This document shows, one piece after another, positions 8,200 to 17,102 of a stretch of DNA of 64,000 bases; positions within the stretch are counted from its first letter, which is position 1, and the number at the start of each line of letters is the position of its first letter. The DNA comes from an uncultured Parasphingopyxis sp. (GTDB lineage Bacteria > Pseudomonadota > Alphaproteobacteria > Sphingomonadales > Sphingomonadaceae). The position numbers and the translations under genes are program-made. The notes beneath the pieces were generated by a model. The model saw only the letters and a list, made by a program, of their open reading frames with translations. It had not been told where the DNA came from and ran no database searches. The DNA lies in the NCBI GenBank assembly GCA_947259005.1, contig CAMYKP010000013.1, positions 61,428-125,427 of the forward strand, given 5' to 3'.

Positions 8200-8972
8200 C
8201 GGCTTTTTACCTTGTCTACGAACAGGATCTGCTGTCCGCGCGCATATATGCCTTCTTCATCGGCGAAGGTGCTGCGCGCGACGGCATGGCCGTTGCCTGC
8301 CGTTTCCGTGGTTGAATCGATCATCACCCATTCTCCGACCGGCATCCGAATGAAGTTGATGCCGATATCCAGGTTCGGGAACGTCCAGTCCCGCCGGGGT
8401 AAAACGCTTCCCACGCCGACCCCGAAATCCGCGACGATCGCAGCTCGCGCGAGCGGCGGCATGGGCTCGCCTGCGATCAGGTCCACATTGTATTTGAGCC
8501 AAGTGGTTCCCGGGCCCGGTTCCAGAGCGCGGCCGCGAACCGGGCGGATATCCGGTGCGCCCTGGAAGAATCCCGGCATGAAGAAGTCGCCGGGTTCGAG
8601 TTCGTCGAATCGCGGAAAAGGATTGGGTTCGATCACTTCCATGGTCTCGTGCGGCGCCACGCACAGGGCGGTAGCACGTGCACCGACCCGTCGGTCCGCG
8701 GAAAGTTCCGCTTCGACTATTGCGATTCTGCGGCCGTCCCGAAGGATGCGGGTGCTTGGCTCGATGCCTGTACGGGGAACTTCGCCCAGAATGTCGACCG
8801 TTAAACGGACAACATGTTTCCCGCTATCGGCAATCGCTTCGTCGATCAGTTGGGCAAGCAATCCCCCGATAGCGGCACCGTTGATGGCTTCGCTGGACCA
8901 TGGACTGCGCGCCATGACCGTTGGCCGATAGTCTTTGCCGTCGCGCACGAAAAAAGCGGGTCTTTCGGTCAT
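8196..8972 (-). CDS. Acyl-CoA thioesterase-like protein (double hotdog)
   Basis: A 258-residue protein of the acyl-CoA thioesterase type (TesB-like / 4HBT_3). The N-terminal segment FFVRDGKDYRPTVMARSPW and the hotdog stretch GAAIGGLLAQLIDEA are typical, and the C-terminal half contains the second hotdog (DIGINFIRMPVGEW). The start at 8972 is preceded by GGAG; an upstream ATG at 9014 is less likely. It is divergent from the acyl-CoA dehydrogenase pair, with a motif A copy at 9040-9055 between them. It may release CoA from stalled pathway intermediates. Confidence 0.78.
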   Translation of the reverse strand: MTERPAFFVRDGKDYRPTVMARSPWSSEAINGAAIGGLLAQLIDEAIADSGKHVVRLTVDILGEVPRTGIEPSTRILRDGRRIAIVEAELSADRRVGARATALCVAPHETMEVIEPNPFPRFDELEPGDFFMPGFFQGAPDIRPVRGRALEPGPGTTWLKYNVDLIAGEPMPPLARAAIVADFGVGVGSVLPRRDWTFPNLDIGINFIRMPVGEWVMIDSTTETAGNGHAVARSTFADEEGIYARGQQILFVDKVKSR

Positions 8973-9039
8973 GCCTGTCGTTTCTCCGATTGGGCGGGTG
9001 TTGGGCAAACCCATGGACGTGTGCGTTGACCAGCTATCT

Positions 9040-9055
9040 TACTTAGTTATATATC
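9040..9055 (+). promoter_or_regulatory. Motif A copy 2 (putative operator)
   Basis: TACTTAGTTATATATC lies in the divergent promoter region between the thioesterase-like gene (start 8972) and the acyl-CoA dehydrogenase operon (start 9092). It matches the consensus shared with five other sites. Confidence 0.65.
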
Positions 9056-9091
9056 TTTGGCAAGAATGGACGAAGAGCCGGGAGAGTCGGA

Positions 9092-10282
9092 ATGGATCTG
9101 AGCTATGGCGAGGAAAACGAAAGTTACCGCAAGGATGTGCGCGAATTCCTGAAGGTAGCATGGAATCCGGCTAGCGTCGAAAAGCCGGCGATGAAAGCCT
9201 ATATCGCCGGTTTTCGCGAAAAGGCGACCGGCAAGGGCTATCTCTACCGCGCGATTCCCAGGGAATTCGGCGGATCCCAACAGCCGGTCGATGTTCTCAA
9301 GGCACAGGTGATACGCGAGGAATTCGCGCGCGCGCGAGCGCCGATGGAGGTTGGCGGCAACGGCATGAATATGGTCGTGCCGACGCTCCTCGAACGCGGC
9401 ACTCAGGAGCAGAAAGAGCAGTTTATCCGCAAGACGATGTCGGGCGAGTATATCTGGGGCCAGGGCTATTCCGAGCCGGGCAGCGGTTCGGACCTCGCAT
9501 CGGTACGAACCAAGGCCGTGCTCGATGGCGATAAGTGGGTCATCAACGGCCAGAAAATATGGACGAGCCAGGGCATGGATGCGACCCATATGTTCATGCT
9601 GGCGCGGACAGAAGCCGACGCACCGAAACATGCCGGCATCACCTATCTTCTGCTCAGCCTGGACCATCCCGGCGTGACCCGGCAACCGATCAAGCAGATC
9701 ACCGGCGGCGCGACATTCTGTGAATTCTTTTTCGAGGATGTGACGACACCGGTCGCCTGGCAGATCGGGGATCGCGGCGACGGATGGAACGTGTCCAAGA
9801 CGACGCTGAAGCACGAACGGGCCAGCATCGGCAGCGCCGACATGCTGGGCCACCAGTTCGCCCAGCTGGTGAAGCTGGCGAAGGAAACGCAGCGCAACGG
9901 CCAGCCCGCGATCAAGGATCCACTGGTCCGCGACGCACTCGTCCGGATCGAAGGCTGGGTGCTTGCGCACCGCTATTCCAGCTACCGTCTCTTCAGCCAT
10001 GCCGCCGCCGGGGATCCGCCGCCGTCAGTCGGGCTGATGATGAAGCTGCTGCTCACGGAAATCGGTCACGATATCGCGCTCACGGCCGAGGATATGATCG
10101 GCGACGAAGCGATGCTCGAACCCGCGCCGCCCGGCACGCGCGGGCGCGGCCCCGAAAAATGGCTAGACCAGATCATGGGTTCGCTCGGCAACTCCATTGC
10201 CGGCGGCACAACCAACATCCAGCGCAATATCATCGGTGAACGCGGCCTTGGCCTGCCGCGCGACCCGGCCATGGGGGCATAG
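9092..10282 (+). CDS. Acyl-CoA dehydrogenase, alpha-type subunit
   Basis: A 396-residue FAD-dependent acyl-CoA dehydrogenase that introduces a 2,3-double bond into an acyl-CoA. Visible are the flavin/substrate loop SEPGSGSDLAS, the INGQKIWTS strand and a C-terminal GGTTNIQRNIIGERGLGLPR. It is followed after 3 bp by a second, more divergent acyl-CoA dehydrogenase. Such adjacent pairs form alpha2-beta2 heterotetramers in actinobacterial steroid side-chain degradation (ChsE1-ChsE2 type), and a similar complex is inferred here. The operon continues with a wax ester synthase-like gene. Confidence 0.9.
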   Translation: MDLSYGEENESYRKDVREFLKVAWNPASVEKPAMKAYIAGFREKATGKGYLYRAIPREFGGSQQPVDVLKAQVIREEFARARAPMEVGGNGMNMVVPTLLERGTQEQKEQFIRKTMSGEYIWGQGYSEPGSGSDLASVRTKAVLDGDKWVINGQKIWTSQGMDATHMFMLARTEADAPKHAGITYLLLSLDHPGVTRQPIKQITGGATFCEFFFEDVTTPVAWQIGDRGDGWNVSKTTLKHERASIGSADMLGHQFAQLVKLAKETQRNGQPAIKDPLVRDALVRIEGWVLAHRYSSYRLFSHAAAGDPPPSVGLMMKLLLTEIGHDIALTAEDMIGDEAMLEPAPPGTRGRGPEKWLDQIMGSLGNSIAGGTTNIQRNIIGERGLGLPRDPAMGA

Positions 10283-10285
10283 ACG

Positions 10286-11344
10286 ATGCGGTTTCACTTG
10301 TCCGAGGAACAGGGCGCGATCCAGGATGCGATCCGTGGAACGCTCGCCGACAGCCTGCCGAGCGAGAAGCTGCACAAACTCATCGACGGAGAGGCGGAAT
10401 TCGACCGCGAAAGCTGGGATGCGCTGATGGCGCTCGGGCTCGGCGGCCTGATGCTGCCCGAACAATATGGCGGGAGCGACCTCGGGCTGCTTGATGCAGC
10501 GCTGTCAGCCGAGGTGGGGGGTGAAGGCGCCGTTTCCGGTCCGCTGATCGGGCAGATTGCTACCGGTCTCGCCATTGCCGAAAGCGACGACGACGATGCA
10601 AAGTCCGCCTGGCTGCCGAAGCTCGCGACCGGTGACGCCGTCGCAACGCTGGCCTTTGGGCGAGACTGGCTCCCGGAAAGCTGGGATGTAAGCGCCGTCG
10701 GCAACCGGGTTAGCGGTAGCGTCCGCTTCGTCCAGGCGGCAACGATGGCAGACGTCTATCTTGTCGGCCTTGCGGGCGGCAAGCTTGCACTTGTCGAGGC
10801 CGGCGAGCATGTCGAAGTCCAGCCGCTCGAATCCTTTGACAGGACGCGGCGCCAATCGACGGTCATATTCAATTCCGCCCCGGCGACCCTGCTTTCGGCG
10901 GATTCCGGCCGCATATTCGATGTCGCGCTGATACTCGCTGCGGCGGATGCGCTGGGCGGCGCGCAAAAGGCGCTCGACATGACGGTTGCCTATGCGAAGG
11001 AGCGTGAGCAGTTCGGGCAACCGATCGGTCAGTTCCAGGCACTCAAACATCAGATCGCCCAGATGGCGCTTGAGGTCGAACCGGCGCGTGCGCTTGTCTG
11101 GTATGCGGCCTATGCGTTCGACAAGGGGCTCGATGATGCACGGCGCGCTGCGGCCATTGCCAATGCGCATCTCTCGGACCGGTTCGTTTCGATCGGCCGC
11201 GCCGCCGTCGCCGCCCATGGTGGTATCGGCTATACTTGGGAATATGATCTTTCGATCTGGTTCCGCCGATCGATCTACAGCCGTGCCTATCTTGGTGGTC
11301 CGGCGGTGCACAGGGAACGCGCCGCGCAACTGGCAAACTGGTAG
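10286..11344 (+). CDS. Acyl-CoA dehydrogenase, beta-type subunit
   Basis: A 352-residue acyl-CoA dehydrogenase homologue. It retains the C-terminal REQFGQPIGQFQALKHQ helix and HGGIGYTWEYDL, but its middle beta-domain is degenerate and lacks the EPGSGSD loop found in its partner. That is the usual asymmetry of heteromeric acyl-CoA dehydrogenases. It starts 3 bp after the alpha-type gene. The encoded complex probably acts on bulky, branched or cyclic acyl-CoAs. The pair should be read together with the fused version encoded at 14758-17091. Confidence 0.88.
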   Translation: MRFHLSEEQGAIQDAIRGTLADSLPSEKLHKLIDGEAEFDRESWDALMALGLGGLMLPEQYGGSDLGLLDAALSAEVGGEGAVSGPLIGQIATGLAIAESDDDDAKSAWLPKLATGDAVATLAFGRDWLPESWDVSAVGNRVSGSVRFVQAATMADVYLVGLAGGKLALVEAGEHVEVQPLESFDRTRRQSTVIFNSAPATLLSADSGRIFDVALILAAADALGGAQKALDMTVAYAKEREQFGQPIGQFQALKHQIAQMALEVEPARALVWYAAYAFDKGLDDARRAAAIANAHLSDRFVSIGRAAVAAHGGIGYTWEYDLSIWFRRSIYSRAYLGGPAVHRERAAQLANW

Positions 11345-11354
11345 CGGCGCCGGC

Positions 11355-12719
11355 ATGGGTGATCCGTTATTGCTCGCGCCCGGTGTCCGGCGGGTCCGGC
11401 CGGACGATCATTTCATGCTGTTGGCAGAGACGGACGCATCGCCCATGCATGTGGGTGCACTGCTGATGCTTGCCGTTCCCGAGGCCGATAAACCGGGCTT
11501 CGCCGATATCTTCCGCCGACAGCTCGCCGACCGTTTACCGGGCACGCCGCTGCTCGCTCGGCTGGTCGAGGCCCCGGACGGTTATGATTCGGACGTTTGG
11601 GTCGATGTCGCGAGCATCGATCTTGAAGCGCATGTGACGCATGAAAAAGTAGTTCTGGCCGACGAGGCTGCGCTTGATGCGGCAGTGGCCAAGCGAAATA
11701 TGGAGCGCCTGTCCATGGCGCGCCCTCCTTTTCAGGCGCATGTCTTCGATGGGCTGTCTGGAGACCGCGTCGCGATCTATCTCAAGATGCATCACAGTGT
11801 CGCCGACGGCATGGGCTTCCAGGAAGTGTTGCGCCTGCTGAGTGATGAAACAGCGCCATCGCACCATCGCATGGCGGATGCGGAACCGCCGCCACCTGAA
11901 AAATGGCGCGCGCTGGCCGAGCGGCGGTTTGCCCGGGAAGAGGATACGCGTCTGGCACAGTCGGCGTCCCGCAAGAATGCGCTCGCCGCGCTCGGTCCGT
12001 TGAAGGGTGAGAGGGCAGCTACGCCAGCCTTCGGACTGTCGGGACCGACTTCTAACCAGCGTGTCTATACAAGGATCAGTCTACGGCTCGATCGATTCAA
12101 GGCGATTGCCCGCCAGCTCGATGCTACGGTCAACGATCTGTTTCTCGTCTGCGCCGGAACTGCCCTGCGCAACTTTCTGCTGGCGATCGATGATCTCCCC
12201 GGCGATCCGCTGGTCGTCAATTCGGCGCGCAGCTATCGTCGACCCGAACATGGATCGTTTGGCAATCGTATCGTTGCTTTGCATCCGCACCTTGCCACGC
12301 ACCTCGCCGACCCCGTCGAACGCCTCCGCGCGATACAGGATTCAATGGCGGCGGAGATGCGGCGCACTCCCTATGACGAGGCGCTGCTCGATGCGCTCGA
12401 AAAGCCCTATGGCGCGCGCGATCGGCGTGCTGCCTTTGCCGATCGCCTGGCAACTGGCGCTCGCGTCCTTCCCGGCAATCTCACCCTGTCGAATGTACCC
12501 GGCCCGCCGGGTGAACGCAGCTTTGCCGGCTATCGCCAAGTGCATAATTATCCGGTGCCGATTATCGGCAGCGGACGCTTACTCAACATAACGTCGCGGC
12601 GCAGCGGCCCGAACCTCGACATGGGTATTATCGCCGACGCTGAAAAAATCACCGATATCAGGGCCGTCGCTGAGCAGTTCGTCGCTGCCGTCGAGCAATA
12701 TGCGGGGCTTGCACCATGA
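11355..12719 (+). CDS. Wax ester synthase/diacylglycerol acyltransferase (WS/DGAT) family
   Basis: A 454-residue acyltransferase with the signature HHSVADG at residues 146-152 (HHxxxDG) and a condensation-like fold. The open frame runs upstream into the dehydrogenase gene; the ATG at 11355 gives a family-like N-terminus and a 10 bp gap. Family members transfer acyl groups from acyl-CoA to an alcohol or diglyceride. Its position in a catabolic operon led by acyl-CoA dehydrogenases is unusual. It may esterify a pathway alcohol or store surplus acyl-CoA. No membrane segment is obvious. Confidence 0.87.
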   Translation: MGDPLLLAPGVRRVRPDDHFMLLAETDASPMHVGALLMLAVPEADKPGFADIFRRQLADRLPGTPLLARLVEAPDGYDSDVWVDVASIDLEAHVTHEKVVLADEAALDAAVAKRNMERLSMARPPFQAHVFDGLSGDRVAIYLKMHHSVADGMGFQEVLRLLSDETAPSHHRMADAEPPPPEKWRALAERRFAREEDTRLAQSASRKNALAALGPLKGERAATPAFGLSGPTSNQRVYTRISLRLDRFKAIARQLDATVNDLFLVCAGTALRNFLLAIDDLPGDPLVVNSARSYRRPEHGSFGNRIVALHPHLATHLADPVERLRAIQDSMAAEMRRTPYDEALLDALEKPYGARDRRAAFADRLATGARVLPGNLTLSNVPGPPGERSFAGYRQVHNYPVPIIGSGRLLNITSRRSGPNLDMGIIADAEKITDIRAVAEQFVAAVEQYAGLAP

Positions 12720-12817
12720 CGGAAAGAAACAGAGGCGGGGATCAACCGGAAACCGGCACACCCGGCTCTTGGATTTTTTGGCTGCGAACCCGGCACATCC
12801 CGTCATCCCGCTATCGA

Positions 12818-12833
12818 CATAGATAACTAAGTG
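12818..12833 (-). promoter_or_regulatory. Motif A copy 3 (putative operator)
   Basis: On the minus strand this reads CACTTAGTTATCTATG. It lies 48 bp before the GTG start of the nitronate monooxygenase-like gene. It matches the shared 16 bp consensus with one core change (C for A near the centre). Confidence 0.6.
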
Positions 12834-12880
12834 AGATAGGAAGGGCCGAACTGTTAATCCGGCGCAAAGAGGATATTGGG

Positions 12881-13870
12881 GTGATCAGAACACGCATTAC
12901 GGAACTGCTCGAGATCGAGCGACCGATCGTGCAGGGCGGGATGCAGAGCGTCGGCGTTGCCGAACTTGCGGCTGCCGTATCGAATGCTGGCGGACTCGGC
13001 ATATTGACCGGGCTCACACAGCCTTCGCCCGAGGCGCTGCAGGCCGAAATCGAACGCTGCCGCGGTATGACGGACAAGCCGTTCGGTGTGAACATGACCG
13101 TATTTCCAACAATGAAATCGCCCGACTATGGCGCTTATGCGCGCGCTATCGTCGATAGTGGTATCGGGATCGTTGAAACGGCGGGGACGCCTGCTGTCGC
13201 CGAAGTCTGGGAAATCCTGAAAGAAGCCGGCTGCATCATCCTCCACAAATGCACGAGTGTGCGCCATGCGCTTTCCGCCGAACGCAAGGGTGTCGATGTC
13301 ATCTCGATCGACGGATTCGAATGTGCGGGGCATCCGGGGGAAGACGATATTCCCGGCCTCGTGCTCATCCCGGCTGCCGCCGACCGGCTGGAAATCCCGA
13401 TGATCGCTTCGGGCGGATTCGGAGACGGGCGCGGTCTTGTTGCGGCGCTCGCGCTCGGGGCGGACGGCATAAATATGGGAACGCGCTTTTGCGCCACGAA
13501 AGAAGCGCCCATCCACGACAATGTGAAAGCGAAATATGTTGAGAATGACGAGCGCGGTACGCACCTGATCTTCCGTCAGTTCCGCAATACCGCGCGCGTT
13601 GGCAAGAGCGATGTTTCGGACAAGGTTGCCGAGATACTGAAAAATCCCGATGCCGAGTTCAAGGAAGTTGCGGAACTGGTTTCCGGCGTCAAAGGCAAGG
13701 AACTGCTGGAAACGGGCGATCTGTCCAAGGGCGTCTTCTGGGCCAGCATGGTTCAGGGCCTGATCCACGATATTCCGACTGTCCAGGAACTTATGGACCG
13801 GGTGATGGATGAAGCGGAAACGATAATCAACGGGCGTCTCGTCGGCACGACCAGCGCGGGCGGGGCATGA
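12881..13870 (+). CDS. Nitronate monooxygenase-like FMN-dependent oxidoreductase
   Basis: A 329-residue TIM-barrel flavoprotein of the 2-nitropropane dioxygenase/FabK family. Features are VQGGMQSVGVAELAAAVSN near the N-terminus, AGGLG, the catalytic-loop region CAGHPGED with its His, and an ASGGFGDGRG phosphate-binding loop. The start is GTG. True nitronate oxidation is not implied: FabK-type reductases and the actinobacterial steroid enzyme IpdC belong to the same family. It heads the operon with an HSD10-like SDR, a fused acyl-CoA dehydrogenase, an acyl-CoA synthetase and a phosphatase, so a redox step on a CoA thioester is the better inference. Confidence 0.83.
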   Translation: MIRTRITELLEIERPIVQGGMQSVGVAELAAAVSNAGGLGILTGLTQPSPEALQAEIERCRGMTDKPFGVNMTVFPTMKSPDYGAYARAIVDSGIGIVETAGTPAVAEVWEILKEAGCIILHKCTSVRHALSAERKGVDVISIDGFECAGHPGEDDIPGLVLIPAAADRLEIPMIASGGFGDGRGLVAALALGADGINMGTRFCATKEAPIHDNVKAKYVENDERGTHLIFRQFRNTARVGKSDVSDKVAEILKNPDAEFKEVAELVSGVKGKELLETGDLSKGVFWASMVQGLIHDIPTVQELMDRVMDEAETIINGRLVGTTSAGGA

Positions 13871-13895
13871 ACAACACCAATTTGAGGATGGAAGC

Positions 13896-14690
13896 ATGAA
13901 ATTTGAAAAGGGACTGGCGGCAGTCGTTACCGGGGGTGCCTCGGGCCTGGGCAAGGCAAGCGCGGAAGCCCTGGCCGATGCAGGATTCAAGGTCGCGATT
14001 TTCGATGTCAATGAAGATGGGGGCAATGCCGCAGCCGAAGCGATCGGGGGCAGCTTTCACCGGGTGGATATCACCGACGAACAATCGGTCCTCGATGGCT
14101 ATGAAGCAGCCCGCGCAGCGAACGGCCAGGAACGGGTACTCGTCCATTGCGCGCAGATTTCTAAGGGCGGGAAAACCGTCGGCTATGACAAGACGATGGG
14201 GGGTTACAAGCGCTTCCCGAGTGAGGACTATGCCTTTTCGACCCAGGGCATTCTCGTCGCCAGCTATCGGATGGCCTCGATTGCGGCGCTCGGCATGGCC
14301 GGAGCCGATCCGCTTAATGAGGATGGCGAGCGGGGCAGCATCATATTGACGAGTTCGGCAGCCGCCCAGGACGGGCAGGTGGGTCAGATCGCCTATGGTT
14401 CGTGCAAGGCGGGCGTCAACGGTCTTGTGCTGCCGATGGCGCGGGACCTCATGGACCTTGGTATCCGCGTCAATTCCATCATGCCCGGCATCTTTGCGAC
14501 GCCGCCGATGCTCGCCGTCAAGGACAGGGCGCCGCAGATTTTCGATAATCTCGGCGCCTCAGTTCCGTTCCCGAAGCGGCTTGGCAATCCGGAGGAATTC
14601 GGAAGTCTCGTCCTCGAACTGGCTCGCAACAGCTATTTCAACGGACAGGCGCTGCGTCTCGACGGCGCGATCCGTATGCCGCCGAAATAA
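13896..14690 (+). CDS. SDR, 3-hydroxyacyl-CoA dehydrogenase type II-like
   Basis: A 264-residue SDR with TGGASGLG near residues 12-19, the pair in AYGSCK, and a long insertion (MGGYKRFPSEDYAFSTQG) before the LVASYRMASIAAL helix. This arrangement resembles HSD17B10-type 3-hydroxyacyl-CoA dehydrogenases, which oxidise hydroxyacyl-CoAs and some steroids. The NAG motif is replaced by HCAQ, which is unusual. It lies 25 bp after the FMN oxidoreductase and 67 bp before the fused acyl-CoA dehydrogenase, in one operon under motif A. Confidence 0.82.
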   Translation: MKFEKGLAAVVTGGASGLGKASAEALADAGFKVAIFDVNEDGGNAAAEAIGGSFHRVDITDEQSVLDGYEAARAANGQERVLVHCAQISKGGKTVGYDKTMGGYKRFPSEDYAFSTQGILVASYRMASIAALGMAGADPLNEDGERGSIILTSSAAAQDGQVGQIAYGSCKAGVNGLVLPMARDLMDLGIRVNSIMPGIFATPPMLAVKDRAPQIFDNLGASVPFPKRLGNPEEFGSLVLELARNSYFNGQALRLDGAIRMPPK

Positions 14691-14757
14691 TGGAGCTGCC
14701 CTATGCCCGGTGCCGATTCTCGTTCGCCGTGCCGGGTTTTGCCGAAGGAATCGCAGA

Positions 14758-17091
14758 ATGAATTTTGAACGCTCCGAAGAACGGCAGATGCTTGCTGAGC
14801 AAGCGCGGCGTCTGCTTGCCGAGCAATCATCCTTCGACCGTTTGCGCACCCTGATCGACAACGGTGCAGAGTGGGACGAACCCTTGTGGCACAGCCTGGC
14901 TGAGATGGGTTTTCTCGGTGCTGCCTTGCCAGAGGCCCATGGCGGGCTGGGCATGGGGATGGAGGATCTCGGCGTGATTTCGGAAGAGCTGGGCCGGGCC
15001 AATGCGGCGCTCCCCTTCTTTTCTTCGATTGTGCTGGCGGCCGAAGCGATCCGGCTTGGTGGCAGCGAAGAGCAACAGGCCAAATGGTTGCCCGGCCTGG
15101 CGAGCGGCGAAACGATCGCCTGCTTCGCCTATGCGGAAGGCAATGATGATCTCGCACTCGACAGGATTTCGGCGAGTCTGGAGGGTGGACGGCTTTCCGG
15201 TGTAAAAAGCCCGGTTGCCGATGCCGGCGTTGCTTCGCTGGCCGTGGTACTGGCGAAGAACGAAGCCGGCGAGCCGGTTCTTGCAGTGGCCGACATTGGC
15301 AATGCAGAGCGAACGAAGCTGAACAGTTTCGATGAGCTGCGCGCCCATTATGCGCTCTCTTTCGACGGAGCAGAGGCCGAAATTCTGGCTGGTGGCCCCG
15401 GCGACCGGGTCCTTGCCAAGCTCCTTGATCGCGCGGCGGTGCAATCCGCTTTCGAAGCGGTTGGCGGCGCGGAAGCCTGTCTGGACATGGCGCGCGACTA
15501 TGCAATGGAAAGGCAGATTTTTGCGCGTCCGCTTGCCGGCTACCAGGCGATCAAGCACAAACTGGCCGATATCAAGATGCGCATCGAGCTTGCCCGTTCG
15601 GCGGCCGACTATGCCGGCTGGGCAGCGGATAATGATCCCGGCGATCTGTCCCATGCTGCAGCGGCGGCGCGGTTGAGCGCGATTGCCGCCTTCGAGCCTG
15701 CGGCCCGCGAAAACCTCCAGATCCACGGCGGTATCGGCTATACGTTCGAGGCCAATTGCCATTTCTACTATCGCCGGGAGCGGACATTGTCCCTGTCGCT
15801 CGGCGGGCGCGAATATTGGGCCGACCGGCTCGTGACGAACCGGCCGACCGATGGGCTTGGTCCCGAAGCCATGGAAGCAAGCGCGCAGGACAGCCAGAGC
15901 GAGGCCGCCTTCCGCAAACAAGTTGCCGACTGGCTTGCTGCCAACGCGCCGGAATTCGAATTTCCTGTCGGCGAGAAGATCGAGGATGTTCGCCACGCGG
16001 AGATTGCCCGGCGGTGGCAGTCACGGCTTCACGAGGGCGGTTATGCCGGCATGATGCTGCCTAAAGAGGCTGGCGGGCGTGGCTCCAGCCTGATGGAGGC
16101 CCTGATTTTCTCCGAAGAGGAGGCACGATATAATGTGCCCCGGGGCCCCTTCACGAAGATCGGCCTCAATATGGCGCTCCCCGTTATCCTAAAGCACGGC
16201 ACCGCGGAACAGCAGGCCAAGTTTGTCGAGTCGACGCTGAAGGGCGAGACGACCTGGTGTCAGCTTTTCTCGGAACCGGGGGCCGGGTCGGATCTTGCCG
16301 GGCTCATGACCAAGGCAGCACGGGATGGCGATCACTGGGTCGTCAACGGCCAGAAAGTCTGGTCGAGCTGGGCGCATCTTACCGATTGGGCAATCCTGAT
16401 CGCCCGCACCGATCCGGGCGTACCCAAGCATAAGGGACTCAGCTTCTTTCTGCTCGACATGAAGACACCCGGCGTTGAGACGCGCCCGATCCGGCAGATT
16501 TCCGGTGAGCATGATTTCAATGAGACATTCCTTACCGACGTCCGCATTCCCGATGAAAATCGTGTTGGCGGCGTTGGTGAGGGCTGGGCGTGCGCTATGA
16601 CTGTGCTGATGGGCGAACGGCTTGGCTCGGGGGGCAACTCGGCCGATGGCGGCATCGGCAAATTGATGGACCTCGCAGAAGGATTGAAGCGCGGCAACGG
16701 AACCGCGCTCGGCGACCCTTATATCCGCACGCGGCTCGGTGAATATCTTGCCGAGGAAGATGCCGAGATCCAATTCCAGGCCAAGTTGCGGGCCATGGTT
16801 TCCAGGGGAGAGAATCCCGGAGCGCTGGCGAGTATCGTCAAGCTCGCATCTTCTTCAAGGCTCCAGAACAGCTCGGGCTTTGCCATGGAGATGCGCGGTC
16901 TCGGCGGCGTGGCCCATGATCCCGCCGATGCGGAATCGGCACGCATATGGGAAGATTATATTTGGGCGACCGCGCTGCGTATCGCCGGCGGCGCCGATGA
17001 GGTGCTGCGCAACCAGATTTCAGAACGCGTCCTTGGCATGCCCGGAGAAATCCGGGCTGACAAGAATGTGGCCTTTGAAGATATTCGATAG
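14758..17091 (+). CDS. Fused tandem acyl-CoA dehydrogenase (beta-alpha)
   Basis: A 777-residue protein with two complete acyl-CoA dehydrogenase modules. The N-terminal half (about 1-370) is beta-like: it has REQ-type AMERQIFARPLAGYQAIKH and HGGIGYTFEANCH but no EPGxGSD loop. The C-terminal half (about 385-777) is alpha-like with SEPGAGSDLAGL, VNGQKVWSS and MRGLGGVAHDP. Normal enzymes have about 390 residues. Double-length fusions such as mycobacterial FadE34 act on steroid side-chain acyl-CoAs. The ATG at 14758 was chosen because the frame upstream is a shadow of the SDR. An acyl-CoA synthetase starts 11 bp downstream. Confidence 0.9.
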   Translation: MNFERSEERQMLAEQARRLLAEQSSFDRLRTLIDNGAEWDEPLWHSLAEMGFLGAALPEAHGGLGMGMEDLGVISEELGRANAALPFFSSIVLAAEAIRLGGSEEQQAKWLPGLASGETIACFAYAEGNDDLALDRISASLEGGRLSGVKSPVADAGVASLAVVLAKNEAGEPVLAVADIGNAERTKLNSFDELRAHYALSFDGAEAEILAGGPGDRVLAKLLDRAAVQSAFEAVGGAEACLDMARDYAMERQIFARPLAGYQAIKHKLADIKMRIELARSAADYAGWAADNDPGDLSHAAAAARLSAIAAFEPAARENLQIHGGIGYTFEANCHFYYRRERTLSLSLGGREYWADRLVTNRPTDGLGPEAMEASAQDSQSEAAFRKQVADWLAANAPEFEFPVGEKIEDVRHAEIARRWQSRLHEGGYAGMMLPKEAGGRGSSLMEALIFSEEEARYNVPRGPFTKIGLNMALPVILKHGTAEQQAKFVESTLKGETTWCQLFSEPGAGSDLAGLMTKAARDGDHWVVNGQKVWSSWAHLTDWAILIARTDPGVPKHKGLSFFLLDMKTPGVETRPIRQISGEHDFNETFLTDVRIPDENRVGGVGEGWACAMTVLMGERLGSGGNSADGGIGKLMDLAEGLKRGNGTALGDPYIRTRLGEYLAEEDAEIQFQAKLRAMVSRGENPGALASIVKLASSSRLQNSSGFAMEMRGLGGVAHDPADAESARIWEDYIWATALRIAGGADEVLRNQISERVLGMPGEIRADKNVAFEDIR

Positions 17092-17102
17092 GAGCAATTA
17101 CC

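Noticed and set aside
12748..12780. Possible intrinsic terminator after the WS/DGAT gene
   Set aside because: A T6 run is present, but the preceding CCGG repeats give only 4 bp stems.
12716..12826. 36-codon frame overlapping the WS/DGAT stop (ATGA)
   Set aside because: The overlap looks like coupling, but the product is Arg/Pro-rich without any motif and runs into motif A copy 3.
12854..14026. 390-codon open frame on the minus strand
   Set aside because: It is the antisense shadow of the FMN oxidoreductase gene, with no domain recognised.
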